A stretch of 64,000 bases of DNA, taken from positions 4,216,001 to 4,280,000 of the forward strand of contig NC_031672.1 of the NCBI RefSeq assembly GCF_001640025.1, read 5' to 3'. Position numbers and translations under genes: made by a program. This stretch comes from Sugiyamaella lignohabitans. Lineage: Eukaryota; Ascomycota; Dipodascomycetes; Dipodascales; Trichomonascaceae. The notes beneath the pieces were generated by a model. It was not told the origin of the DNA, did no database searches, and saw only the letters and a list, made by a program, of their open reading frames with translations. Below are positions 41,918 to 53,085 of this stretch, piece by piece (the stretch's first letter is position 1; each line of letters begins with the position of its first letter).

Positions 41918-44900
41918 ATGATAACCTCCAACTCGTCCTCTCACAATCTGGCCGGAGGAATGAATGGGGGACGCGAACTGTCGAATGACATTTATATCGA
42001 TTATAACTACGATGACGAGGCGAATCAAAATGGGGGTATGAACGATAACGGGGATCCTGCTAATCCGAATAGCAATGAATTCGATATTCCTGGATTCGAT
42101 TTCACCCTTTCAAGAGGATCGAAACAGCCACAACATATAATCGGGCAGAAGGATAATGGATTTGACATTATGAATGTGGATGATCAAGATCCCCTGATAT
42201 CCGGACATGGCGTTAATGGCCCTACGGACGTCGACCAGATGATGGATTATTTGGAATTCGGAGAAGGAACATATTCGGGTTCATCTTCGTCGCTATCGCC
42301 ATCTTTAAGTGGAGACAAAGGTGGCTCTAGTCTTAGCCAATACGTCGGTGTTGGTGGTAAAGGAGCAGACTCGAAACCAGGAGACAGTTTGTTTGCAGGA
42401 ATTTCTGGCAATTCAAGGAACACTATTCTGTCGGGAGTAACGGATGGTGCTTCACCAAATATGATGAATGAAATGAAAATTGGTATGCCTTCTGGCATGC
42501 CTTCAGATATGTCGTCGGGCATGACACAAGGCATGCCAATAGGTGTTTCCAGCAAGGCTTCGATGAACATTCCACATAACTTGTCAGATGTTCAAATAAG
42601 TGGCGCATTTTTGGGAACCAGTTCGAGTCAGAGTATGTCCCTAGTTAACTCACCGAGTCCTACGTCCCTCTCATCGTCTGTTAAGAGAGAGGACTCTTCA
42701 AAGCAAAATATAGGTAAATCGACAGGCACCTCTTTCTCGTCACAGGCTTACAGTGAATCTTATCGAGATGCTCAAGTGTTAATTTCAAAAATGATATTTG
42801 GAAGACAATCTGCCAGTGTCGAGGATGAAATAGTTTCTGCATCTACAACAACTGAGCCTATCTCAGAAATTCTTGCTTATCCTGAAAGATGCGAAACATA
42901 CAAATATCGAATGCATGTTGTTGACATACCATCTCGATCCCGTGTGGAAACTCAAATCAAATGTAGACTTATCTTCTCACCGACTCCTGATGAACACCTT
43001 CTGCATCTTCCAGCCGATACAATGGCTCGGCCGAGATTCCAACTGAAGGACAAATTTGTATCACATCCCAATACGTTGAGTCTGGAAGTGGACGTCGTGG
43101 CTCAAAACCTTCCTGATAAGCCCCTGTATATGTGCTCAAAGTGTATAAGTCGTGAGATGAAACGCGCTTTTCGAAAAAAGAGTCTTGATCCAAATGAGGA
43201 GTACCACTGGAATCCTGACCGAAGAAGACGAATTGTGATTTTCAACTGTCGTGAGGTGGTGGCTTTTCCATTACCACTAGAGTGTGACTTGGGTAACGGA
43301 CAGACTGTAAAGGGAAAAGAAATCGTTTTACCATTAAGACTGGGATGTTATTGCCGACACCATGGTGCCAAACCGGGATACAAGTGAGTAGGAAACCCCT
43401 TTATTTTGTCTGCTAATACAAACGGACTTACTAACACATTTAGACTAATTTTCACTGTTAAAGACTATACTGGTGCTATTGTAGCAAGAACGATAACACA
43501 AACTATTACAATTACAGATGACCATAAAGATCTAAGGACACTTGCAAATGAGGATGCAGTGGTGAGTGCTGGTAATAGCAATAATAATAGCTTCACTGCC
43601 TTGTCAAGTGCTGGTCAACAAGTATCAATTCCCGCTTCCCCAGTATCTATGGAAGAGTCCTCTGAGGTCAATACCGACTTTTCATCAAGCTCTCTGAAAC
43701 GCCGACGAGATGGAAGTTGGAGTAGTGCTCGTGTTGGAAGCAGCTCGAATGTTAATAGTGGAAACAATGGATTCCATATGTTCGTCCCTCCACAGCAACA
43801 ATCGCAACAGCAAGACCATCAACTACACCAAATCCAGCAACAGCAACAGCAGAAAAAATTATCTCAAACCAGATTATCCTCCCGAAATGCAAGCTTTTCC
43901 CGAAAATCATCCGGTCATCTTGATATGACATCACCAACATCCTCCGATAACCTTTCGTCAGCTGTTAGTTTGTCAAATTTAACGCCAACAATTCCAAGAA
44001 ACGGATCCTTTAGTCCGATGGCTGATACTACTACACCACAGATCCAGCGAATAATTCCTGCACAGGGTTCGGTCCGTGGTGGTATAGAGGTAACTCTTTT
44101 GGGATCTGGTTTTTATAATGGTCTTGTCACTAAGTTTGGCGACGTTAGTGCTATGGCAACACAATGCTGGAGCGATTCAACCATTGTGGCCCACCTCCCA
44201 CCTGCTACAATGCCAGGACCTGTGGTTGTCACATTTGAAGGCATTGCAAGAGTACAACCACAAGTGTTTACCTACATTGATGATACGGACTCTCAGTTGA
44301 TTGAACTAGCTCTCCAAGTAGTTGGTTTGAAAATGAATGGTAAACTAGAAGATGCCAAGAATATCGCCATGAGAATCGTCGGCAGTAGCAATAATAACAA
44401 TAGCGACACTGGAATAAACGGTGGGTCTAGTCTCAATAGCTCCACGATGAATTCAAACGCAGTGGACCATGAAAAAATTATTTTGCGATGCATCGATCTA
44501 ATCAAGATGAATACTGGTAAAATCCCTGATTGGCAGCTCAGGAATAGCGAGGGCCAGACGATGATGCATTTAGCAGCTTCCCTTGGATTTTATAAAGTAG
44601 TTTCCTCACTAATTTCCCAAGGAGCTAGAACAGACTTACACGACGTCAATGGAATGACACCTTTGCATTTCGCGGCGTTAAGGGGCCGCAGATCAATCGT
44701 TCGAAAACTAATCCGATGCCGTGCTGACCCCTTTATCCGTGCTATTAATGGTCAGACCGTTATTGATATGGCCGACGATTCGGTGTCGGATGAGCTTCCT
44801 ATCGGATTGACCCATCGTCAATATGCTCAGTTTAATCACAATCGTAGGACGAGTTCTACGAGCACATTTGCCTCATTCAGGAGCAATACCAATGCAAGAT

Positions 44901-46150
44901 ACAGCAATCTGTCGAGACATGCAAGTAACAGCAGTATGGCTTTATACGGAGGTAGTGATTATGGACACAACGAACAGACCGAAGACGACAGAAGAGACCT
45001 GGATGAAGAATTTGAGGATGATGATGATAGCAGTGAATATGATGATGGAGACCTTCGTATGGGAGACGTACGACAGGCATTACTTCGCCATCACAGAAGA
45101 ACCTCGTCTGTTTCTAGTCACACTCAGAACAAGGATGATGACGATGCTAAGAGTGTTGATGACAGTAGTACTATTGTTAATGAACACCATAACAGAGAGT
45201 TCTGGAATAACCCCCGTCATAGACTCAACAACACTGCAGAGAACATCTCATTATACCTCCAACAGCTTACTGAGAGTGCTCGGAATAAGATGGTTCCCTG
45301 GGATAGGCCCAATTGGGATGAAATTGTTAATTATATTTATCGTCGGCCAGCTTCCACGCGTCCTCCTCGGTCTGCACCTCGCAGAGAATATAACTCGGCG
45401 ACCAGTGATAGTGATGCTACAGTTTTTAACAACAGCAACACTAGACCTAAGAATTCTTCAAATGACCAGCAAAAGAATTTGTTAAGAGTTTGGCAATTCC
45501 TGACACAAAGCGCTGAGCAGAGTAGACGGCACCAAGAGCAACAGGAAGGTCAGAACCAAGCTGGTGTTTCGAATTCTACTAATCCTACTATGGTGGGCCC
45601 TGCCCCACCCCCTAGTTATGACGAGATTTTCCCCGAGACGACTACAACGCCTAGCAACCAGGCTAACGGTGGGTTAGGAGATACAGCCAGTGATGAGAAG
45701 GCGTCACAGGCTGGCGAGGAAGACGAGATTGAAGCTGTCGCATTACCAGTGAATGAGATGTCTGATGACTATGAACAACAGTTTATTAAGACATGGGTCA
45801 ATAATAAGAAAAAGCTACAAAATGACCGTCGCTTGTTTTTCTTCTGGATTCCAGTTTTGGTGATTGCTGTTTCATTGGTAATTTTGCGATTATCAGGTGC
45901 TACACCTGAAGTTTACAACAGTTTGTTATGGACAAACAAATTTACAAATAATGCTGGTCTTCGATCACAGAGAAATATGCCTTCCCTTGGAAGACCTCTG
46001 CCAGCATCTTTAGCATCTCCTACTGCGTTCTTGCATCCTAAGTCGGAAGAACCTTTAGTTGAAAGAAAATTGCTTCAGGCAAAGGCGCCTCAGTCATGTG
46101 TGTCTGATGTCTACGATGATGATCACTGTCATAGAGAATTGTTCATCTAG
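41918..46150 (+). CDS. MGA2: Mga2/Spt23-type membrane-tethered transcription activator (2 exons)
   Basis: ER-anchored precursor that senses membrane lipid packing and, after ubiquitin/proteasome processing, activates OLE1-type desaturase genes. Exon 41918-43383 joins 43444-46150: donor GTGAGT at 43384, branch ACTAAC near 43430, acceptor TAG ending 43443. The junction restores GYKLIFTVKDYTG. Total 1,390 aa. Domain order: disordered N-terminus with Met/Gly/Ser repeats; a conserved Spt23/Mga2 domain (about 280-540); IPT/TIG fold (about 686-767, SVRGGIEVTLLGSGFYNG); two ankyrin repeats (about 850-930, MMHLAASLGF and MTPLHFAALRGR); a PPPSY motif near 1210; and a single transmembrane helix at about 1285-1306 (FFFWIPVLVIAVSLVIL) near the C-terminus. 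The first ATG of the long ORF is used; the ORF itself reaches back to a TTG. Confidence 0.93.
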
Positions 46151-47495
46151 GGCTAGCTAAATTGTAACACTATTTATCTGAGTATTATATATTCATGTAT
46201 TTATTTAATTATCTTTGAATCTAACTTTCGATTTTGCATCTTTGATTTTCTTCACCAGAGTGAACCCAGGTTTGCCGGATAAATAAACCTTTGCATACAA
46301 TGGTTCTATTTTTTCCGGTCAGTTTATCCGAGGAAGCTCTACCCCGCCGAATGGCTGTTAACTTCAGGAAACGCTCTTCTGTGTGAAGGACTGAAACACA
46401 AGAAGCGGATTTATACCGGTGACACCACAAAGAGCAGACAATAATTGCCGTAAATGCTCACTCCTGGGGTATAAGACAGAGTTGAACTCTAGAAGTATTG
46501 GGCCCTGCCAAACTCGTCTTTAGTCCAGAATGTTTAAAATCGGTAAGCAGCTGACTTTTCGGGTAGTGTCGGCTAAGAATTTTTTCGTCTTAACATTATC
46601 CCTATGAGGCATTGTCTAACTGAATTCCGTCATGTCATAAATTTATTTGACATGGGCTTTGGATCATTCAGATCCATCTAGGAACGGAAACTCCTCGGAG
46701 TTTGAATTTACCCCAGAACTCTAGTGGGGGTCGAAAAGATCTCATATGACCTATCGGGGAATGTCGGTGGTGTAGGATTTTCATTTTTTGGACCCCAGGA
46801 ACCCACAGGTATATTCTACCCCATATTACCCCATACGGGAAAATCAACCTGTTTCCCCGACTTGTAAGGTTCTGCAGATCTTGACAAATTTCAGCCCTAT
46901 ACAATGCACACTTACCACCAATAAAATCTTGTTACTATACATAACGCCGTAGAAAACCTGCTACCCCCACATGCAATAGGATAAACTGACATAAACGGTG
47001 GTCAATACCCCCCGCTACTCCGCGAATATGCACCGTGTAGGTTTGGATGGTACTTTCAATTGGGGTCACGAGAAGTCCAATAATGGTACAATTGGGGCCA
47101 AACTAGGTCCAAAAAAGTTGCATTATTCCCTTAAAGCTGGCTCCAGTTTGTCCATGGTATTTCTGTTCAGTTGACGACCATAAATCATCAGATTTCATGC
47201 TTCGACGGAAATTGGTGCGGTGGGCCGGAGAATCGCGTCTTCTGCAGATTAAGAAGATTGCACAAAAGAAATTATTCATGTTCTTCGATGAGCTAATGGT
47301 TCTGCGACTCATGTCGGGGAGACGCTAGGAAATACGGTATTTTTTCCGGATATAGCCGCAGCTAGAGAGTGGGGTTAATAGTTGATCATTTCAGGGGAAT
47401 ATAAAAGGCATCGTGTATGCTAGTTTTTGAAATTTCTCTTGTTCCCCTCTTTTTGTATCACTATCTGTCTACATTTTGCAAGCTAGTTGTTAAAA
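46151..47495. other. GH3 gene promoter region
   Basis: 1.3-kb intergenic region. GTGGGG at 47369-47374 fits the Mig1/CreA glucose-repressor core, and a TATA box lies further on. No gene seen. Confidence 0.5.
47400..47406 (+). promoter_or_regulatory. TATA box of the GH3 beta-glucosidase gene
   Basis: TATAAAA 96 bp upstream of the ATG. A candidate Mig1-type GTGGGG site is about 30 bp further upstream, which would suit carbon-source control. Confidence 0.65.
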
Positions 47496-50201
47496 ATGCG
47501 TTTAACAACTGCTGTTGCTGGAATCAGCCTTGCTGGTTCCTTAGTATCGGCCTCTTCTTCTCCCGAAGAGCTGGTCTTAAAGGCTCCTTCTGATGGAGCT
47601 TCTCCTTTGAACTGGGCTACTTCTCCACCATATTACCCCAGTCCTTTCGCTCAACGTGCTATTGACGATCAATGGGCTGCTGCATTTGCCAAGGCAGAGG
47701 AGTTTGTTGGTCAATTGACTTTGGCTGAAAAAGTTAACATTACCTCTGGTATTGGTTGGATGATGGGTCCCTGTCTTGGTAACACTGGTGATGTTCCAAG
47801 ATTGAACTTCAGTGGTTTCTGTCTGCAGGACGGTCCATTGGGTGTTAGAAGCACAGACTATATTAGTGCATTCCCTGCTGCATTGACGGCTGGTTCATCT
47901 TTCAACAAGGATCTTTTGTATGAGCGTGCCAAAGCTCTTGCATTGGAGCACAAGCACAAGGGTGTTGATATCCTTTTGGGACCCGTCGCTGGTCCTTTAG
48001 GAAGACAGGCTGCTGGTGGCCGTAACTGGGAAGGTTTTGGTGCCGATTCCTATTTCTCTGGTATTGCTTGTGGTATCACAGTCAAGGGTATCCAAGACCA
48101 GGGTATCATTGCCAATGCTAAGCATTTCATTGCCAATGAGCAAGAGCATTTCCGTCAATACTCTGAGTGGAACCGCCACTGGGGATACGAGGATATGACT
48201 GCCATTCTCAGTTCCAACATTGACGATAGAACTTTGCACGAAGTTTACGCTTGGCCTTTTGCTGATATGATCAAGGCCGGTGTTGGTTCCGTCATGTGTT
48301 CTTATAACCAAGTCAATAACTCTCAAGCTTGTCAAAACTCTTATTTATTAAACAATGTTCTTAAGGAGCAATTGGGTTTCCCTGGTTTCGTTATGTCTGA
48401 CTGGGGTGCCTTCCACAGTGGTGTTGCTACCGTTCTTTCTGGTGGTGATATGAACATGCCCGGTGGTAACATTACTCCCAATCCTCCAGAGGGTCCTGCT
48501 TACTTCAGTTCCAACTTGACTTTGTCTGTTTTGAATGGTACCGTTCCATCCTCTAGATTGGATGATATGGCTGTTCGTGTAATGGCTGCTTACTACCTTG
48601 TCAACCTTGATGAGACTAGAAAAGAGGTCGGTGGCCCATCTTTCTCTTCTTGGACTCTTGACGATATCGACAACCTTTATAATGGTGAGGGACCCGTCGC
48701 TGTTGTTAACAAGCACATCAATGTCCGCACTGACTACTCTGACAAGATTGCTGAGCAACTGGCTGTTGAGGGTATTGTTTTGCTCAAGAACGTTGATAAC
48801 GCTTTGCCTCTTAAGACTGACGACAACATCCGTGATTTGTACTATGATGGCAAGGCTCTTCGTAAGATTGGTGTTCTCGGTGTTGCTGCTGGTTCTCACC
48901 CCAACGGTCCCAACTGTCAAGAAGACATGGCCTGTAGCGATGGCGGTGTTATGGCTTCTGGTTGGGGTTCTGGTGCTGTCAAGTTCCCCTTCTTGTACAC
49001 TCCTATCGAGGGTATCAATGCTAGAGCTATTCCCGCTGGTATTCAAGTTGATTATGAGACCAGAAACAATGCTGTTGAAAACAATTGGAAAGAGTTTGAC
49101 AGAATCTCCTCGGAGTCTGACGTTGTTATCATTGTTGCTGGTGCCTCTGCTGGTGAGTCTTTCTTGGAGGTCGATGGTAATATTGGTGACCGTAAGAATG
49201 TTTCTCTCTGGTACGGTGCTGATGAGCAAATCAAGAGAGCTTCTAAATTGAACTCTAACGTTGTTGTTGTTATCAACTCTGTTGGTCCTGTTGATCTTGA
49301 GCAATGGATTGAGCACCCCAATGTCACTGCTGTTTTGTTTTCTGGCCCTCAAGGTGAGTTTGCTGGTGAGGCCACTGCTCAAGTTTTGTTCGGAGAAGTC
49401 AATCCTTCTGGTAGATTGCCTTTCACTATTGCCAAGGATGAGAAGGACTACATTCCTATTCTTGATACTTTGATCCCTGAGGATCACGGTGCTCCTCAGG
49501 ATAACTTCGATGAGGGTCTTTATGTCGATTACAAGTACTTTGACCACCACGACATCGAGCCTCGTTACGAGTTTGGATATGGTTTGTCCTACTCTAACTG
49601 GTCTTTCTCCAAGTTGAGCGTTAAGCTTGCTGGTAAGGAGAAGCCTTCTGAACACTTGCCTCCTCCACCTGCTCTTGCTCCCGTTCCTAACTACAATGAG
49701 GCCATCCCATCTCCCGAAGAGCTTGTCTTTCCCAAGGACTTCCAAAAGTTCGACAAGTTCTTGTATCCTTACATTGAGAATGTTTCTCAAGTTACTGAGG
49801 GTGAGTACCCCTATCCCGAGGGATACTCTACCGAGCAACCAGAGACCGCTTCTCTTGCCGGTGGTGCTCCTGGTGGTAACCCCGCCTTGTGGGAGGTCGC
49901 TTACACTGCCAAGGCTACTATTAAGAACGAGGGCCCATATGGCGGTGCTTATGTTGCTCAATTGTACCTTGGTTTGCCTCAAACAGACGAGTTCCAAAGT
50001 CCCATCCGTCAATTGCGTGGATTTGAGAAGATCTCTCTTGAACCTGGTAAGTCTACTGTTGTGAACTTTGACTTGCTGGTTCGTGATTTGAGTGTTTGGG
50101 ACACTGCTTCTCAATCGTGGATCGTTCAACGTGGTACTTACACTGTCTACGTTGGATCCAGTAGTAGAAACCTTGAACTCAAGACTACTTTTACCATCTA
50201 A
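47496..50201 (+). CDS. Secreted GH3 beta-glucosidase
   Basis: A 901-aa glycoside hydrolase family 3 enzyme, expected to release glucose from cellobiose and other beta-glucosides outside the cell. A signal peptide is evident (MRLTTAVAGISLAGSLVSAS). Landmarks: GFCLQDGPLGVR, GPVAGPLGRQAAGGRNWEGF, the KHFIANEQEHFR substrate-binding segment, and the nucleophile Asp302 in VMSDWGAFHSG. The second domain includes MASGWGSGAVKFP. A fibronectin-III-like domain closes the protein (about 770-895). Several NxS/T sequons are present. The ORF reaches a TTG at 47487; the ATG at 47496 starts the signal peptide directly. Extreme codon bias makes the antisense strand open for 593 codons, which is a shadow. The enzyme suits a wood- or plant-associated yeast. 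Confidence 0.94.
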   Translation: MRLTTAVAGISLAGSLVSASSSPEELVLKAPSDGASPLNWATSPPYYPSPFAQRAIDDQWAAAFAKAEEFVGQLTLAEKVNITSGIGWMMGPCLGNTGDVPRLNFSGFCLQDGPLGVRSTDYISAFPAALTAGSSFNKDLLYERAKALALEHKHKGVDILLGPVAGPLGRQAAGGRNWEGFGADSYFSGIACGITVKGIQDQGIIANAKHFIANEQEHFRQYSEWNRHWGYEDMTAILSSNIDDRTLHEVYAWPFADMIKAGVGSVMCSYNQVNNSQACQNSYLLNNVLKEQLGFPGFVMSDWGAFHSGVATVLSGGDMNMPGGNITPNPPEGPAYFSSNLTLSVLNGTVPSSRLDDMAVRVMAAYYLVNLDETRKEVGGPSFSSWTLDDIDNLYNGEGPVAVVNKHINVRTDYSDKIAEQLAVEGIVLLKNVDNALPLKTDDNIRDLYYDGKALRKIGVLGVAAGSHPNGPNCQEDMACSDGGVMASGWGSGAVKFPFLYTPIEGINARAIPAGIQVDYETRNNAVENNWKEFDRISSESDVVIIVAGASAGESFLEVDGNIGDRKNVSLWYGADEQIKRASKLNSNVVVVINSVGPVDLEQWIEHPNVTAVLFSGPQGEFAGEATAQVLFGEVNPSGRLPFTIAKDEKDYIPILDTLIPEDHGAPQDNFDEGLYVDYKYFDHHDIEPRYEFGYGLSYSNWSFSKLSVKLAGKEKPSEHLPPPPALAPVPNYNEAIPSPEELVFPKDFQKFDKFLYPYIENVSQVTEGEYPYPEGYSTEQPETASLAGGAPGGNPALWEVAYTAKATIKNEGPYGGAYVAQLYLGLPQTDEFQSPIRQLRGFEKISLEPGKSTVVNFDLLVRDLSVWDTASQSWIVQRGTYTVYVGSSSRNLELKTTFTI

Positions 50202-50386
50202 AATGTAATGACTAAGTAAAATATTTATCCTTCTCTGAATTTATTGAGTTGTATTTGTTGCAATACTTATGGAATCTGGGTTGGCCATTGTCAAAAGTCG
50301 TGTGTTGCAACTGGAAGAGCGGGCTCTGTATTATATACCATGCTGTGATTGTATATTCAAAATAAATAATCGTAGTACTATTTGAT

Positions 50387-51850
50387 CTATTGAGCCCAGA
50401 CAGCTGCTAAACTTTTACCTTTGGTTTCTGGAACAAATTTAAACACAAAAGTAAACGCAACTGCTCCTGTGAGAGTGAATATATAAAATACGTAGGACCC
50501 GAGTTGGGCCTTTAGAATAGGGAACAAAAAGCCGACCAAAAAGGACGCCATCCAGTTGGCAGTTGTTCCTATACTTTGTGCCATGCCCACAACGTCATTG
50601 GGAGTCATCTCTGAGATAATCAAGAAAGGAATTGGGCCCAGACCAACCGCAAATGATACTACGAAGGCCGTGGCCGCTGTAGAGGCTACAACAGGCATTT
50701 CGCCTATCATCGCCCTTGCCAAAACTGCTGAGGAGAACGTCATTCCCAGAATGGAAGCCAATAACAAAGGCCTGCGGCCGAAAGTGTCAACAAACGGAGA
50801 AATTGCAGTAGTCACTGCCAAGTTCAGAAGCGATATTAGCACATTTACGAGACCAGAGTAACGGGGCAGGGTCGTGGCCAGAACTGAAACGCCATAAAAT
50901 ATAATCGAATTTACACCGCATATTTGCTGGCTCACCATAACACCCACTACTGCGATAAAAATCTTTCTAAATCTCGTTGCTGTACAAAATTCTAATACGC
51001 CAACCTTTTTGGCAGCAGCAGGGAACGGTTGGTTTGGGGATCTATTTTCTGAGGATGGAGCAAGCAATGAACTCTCTTCATCACCAGTCAGGCCAAGTGA
51101 GCTTCCGCCCGCATGATTGTCGTGACTTTTCCAGTTGGAAACTTCGCCATCAATATCAGCATCTTCTCCTCTTAATACTCTCAATGATCTTAAAGCTTCT
51201 GGCGTCATACCTTTAAGTGCAAGCCATTTCGGGGATTCAACACACAGAGGCAAGAGTGCAGCATTGGCAATTGCAATAATACTACCACTGAAAAGAATTC
51301 GCCTCCACATATCTTCGGTAGATAGGAATAGACCAAGGACCTGTGCTAGCAGAATGCCAATATTGACGGATATCTGGTTTATGGTTCCTAAAGCACCTCT
51401 AATAGAGACAGGACTAATCTCGTTCAAATACAATGGAGTCACGACAATAGCAGAGCCTGCACCCAATCCAGCAATAAATCTACCTGTACACATAGTCAGA
51501 ACGCTGTGAGAATTAGCAATGATGCTGGATCCAAGAACAAAGAGTACACAATTTGCAAACACTACCTTTCGCCGTCCCAAACCATCGGCAAACGAGCCCG
51601 CTACTGACGCACTTAAAAAACCACCGATAGAGTATATGCCATTCACCATTCCAATATCTGCTGAAGACATTGGGATACAGTCATACGAAGGATCTATTGG
51701 TCTGTCAATGCCAGCAGGACCACAAGTAACGATATCCTGTGGAGAGTTTAACTCTGCCAAATGAAACCCGAATTGCATCGCGCCAATCGCCGCAATGCCC
51801 GCAGTTATAAACAGTCGAGGAGTAGCCCCCGATGAGTGAGCTGGTGCCAT
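50387..51850 (-). CDS. MFS sugar transporter, Vps73/YBR241C type
   Basis: A 487-aa 12-helix sugar-porter-family protein. Motifs: SVAGSFADGLGRRK between helices 2-3, RFIAGLGAGSAIVV, PLYLNEISPVSIRGALG, QQICGVNSIIFYG, FVDTFGRRPLLL and C-terminal PETKGKSL. The best resemblance is to yeast Vps73/YBR241C, which are vacuolar and only loosely characterised, and to animal GLUT8-like members. The central cytoplasmic loop holds an acidic dileucine signal, EESSLL with Leu262-Leu263, which suits endosomal or vacuolar sorting. Divergent from the Tim17-family gene, with 209 bp between starts. Substrate unknown. Convergent with the GH3 gene. Confidence 0.85.
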   Translation of the reverse strand: MAPAHSSGATPRLFITAGIAAIGAMQFGFHLAELNSPQDIVTCGPAGIDRPIDPSYDCIPMSSADIGMVNGIYSIGGFLSASVAGSFADGLGRRKVVFANCVLFVLGSSIIANSHSVLTMCTGRFIAGLGAGSAIVVTPLYLNEISPVSIRGALGTINQISVNIGILLAQVLGLFLSTEDMWRRILFSGSIIAIANAALLPLCVESPKWLALKGMTPEALRSLRVLRGEDADIDGEVSNWKSHDNHAGGSSLGLTGDEESSLLAPSSENRSPNQPFPAAAKKVGVLEFCTATRFRKIFIAVVGVMVSQQICGVNSIIFYGVSVLATTLPRYSGLVNVLISLLNLAVTTAISPFVDTFGRRPLLLASILGMTFSSAVLARAMIGEMPVVASTAATAFVVSFAVGLGPIPFLIISEMTPNDVVGMAQSIGTTANWMASFLVGFLFPILKAQLGSYVFYIFTLTGAVAFTFVFKFVPETKGKSLAAVWAQ

Positions 51851-52059
51851 TGTTCAAGATGATTGAAGTGAATCCAAGACTTAAGTTGATGATACTGAAA
51901 CGGCACAAAATAAAACAAGCATGATAAGCGGTTGACGGTGTGGGGGTTCGAGATCTCAATGGTTACTGCACGGCGCATGCACATGATAATTAGATATCGA
52001 CTTTAGAAGAGCTACAGCCCAGATCATACATTAACTCAGGGCCCTTGAGCGGATTCACA

Positions 52060-52662
52060 ATGACTAGTACTGAGGCAGCGGTGGGTAATGGAGACCCAAA
52101 GCCTGTTAAAGATAGACCTTCTATCACAAAGGAACTGGCACACTTGGCTGAGCTTAATAGAAGCCAGAGACTTGGAATATCTCCTGAATTAAGGATTGTC
52201 GGTGCAACTGCGATTAGTGGTCTATATGGCCTTCTTACCGGCTTTTATAATGGATATAATCAGTCATCGCTACAATATTTAGCAGAAAATGCCCACCGTT
52301 TACCACGAACAAAAGGTGCATGGTATTTTTATTACAAAAGAAAGAACTATGTCGTTCTGAAAGCATCAATGATCCAGTCGGTGAGGTCTGGCGTAAAATT
52401 CGGAACTGCTGCTATGATGTACTTTGGAATAGAAGCCTATCTAGATCATGTGCGACATACCATTGATTTTATCTCGACAATTGCCTCATCCGGGACTGTA
52501 GGTGTTGCATATGGTATCTTCAACAAACTGGGACGCAAACAAATAGCACGATCAGCTAGATCTTTCATGGCCTTTGGTGCTATTATTGGTCTAACACAGG
52601 ACGGTATGAGGTTTGCTAGAGGCAATGATGTATGGTATCTCCGATTTCTGAGACGAAACTAA
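52060..52662 (+). CDS. Tim17/Tim22/Tim23 superfamily membrane protein
   Basis: A 200-aa protein with two to four hydrophobic segments containing the Gly-rich helices of the Tim17 superfamily (GATAISGLYGLLTGFYNGYN, then RSGVKFGTAAMMYFGIEAYLD, then GTVGVAYGIFNKLGRKQIARSARSFMAFGAIIG). It most resembles the TIMMDC1/complex-I-assembly type more than the Tim17, Tim22 or Tim23 translocases, because it has a soluble N-terminal stretch and a RKNYVVLK-type linker. A mitochondrial inner-membrane location is inferred. The ORF extends to a TTG at 52045; I use the ATG at 52060. Divergent from the sugar transporter; convergent with the mannosyltransferase. Confidence 0.65.
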   Translation: MTSTEAAVGNGDPKPVKDRPSITKELAHLAELNRSQRLGISPELRIVGATAISGLYGLLTGFYNGYNQSSLQYLAENAHRLPRTKGAWYFYYKRKNYVVLKASMIQSVRSGVKFGTAAMMYFGIEAYLDHVRHTIDFISTIASSGTVGVAYGIFNKLGRKQIARSARSFMAFGAIIGLTQDGMRFARGNDVWYLRFLRRN

Positions 52663-53085
52663 GTCTGGATAGCAATTCAGAAAGTTCCTACATTGACAAA
52701 TAGTCTCACACAGCTAGTTTCATCCAACCGGTTGTATAATTGGTCCCTTCACAAGTAACTTCCTCCCTCTCTAAAACCGTTCACGGTCTGATCACCTTGC
52801 ATCGATCTTTGCTCTGTTTAATTGGGAAGACATAAGCATTGATTTCACTTCATATAATCTGGCATGTTAAATCTGCATTCATATATTGTACATATCTTTT
52901 TCAAAGTATATAACTCAGCTACGCGGCATCTTGGTCGTTACCGCATACCAAGTCTAAATAAATATAGTTCCAAACTGGTCGCTCCTTCAGGAATGCACTT
53001 TTCATGAATATTGAAGTCGATTCTATGGAAATCGACAACTAATGCATAATAAATAAAACGGGTAGATTATTTCTCGTTGTCTTTA
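52663..53085. other. Convergent 3' intergenic region
   Basis: Gap of 423 bp between two 3' ends. No feature seen other than AATAAATAAAA near the mannosyltransferase end. Confidence 0.5.

Noticed and set aside
48348..50129. 593-codon open frame antisense to the GH3 gene
   Set aside because: It is a shadow of the strong codon bias of the GH3 gene (few codons read as stops in reverse). The translation is Val/Leu/Arg/Ser-rich with no family resemblance. Similar shadows occur opposite the oxidoreductase and epimerase genes.
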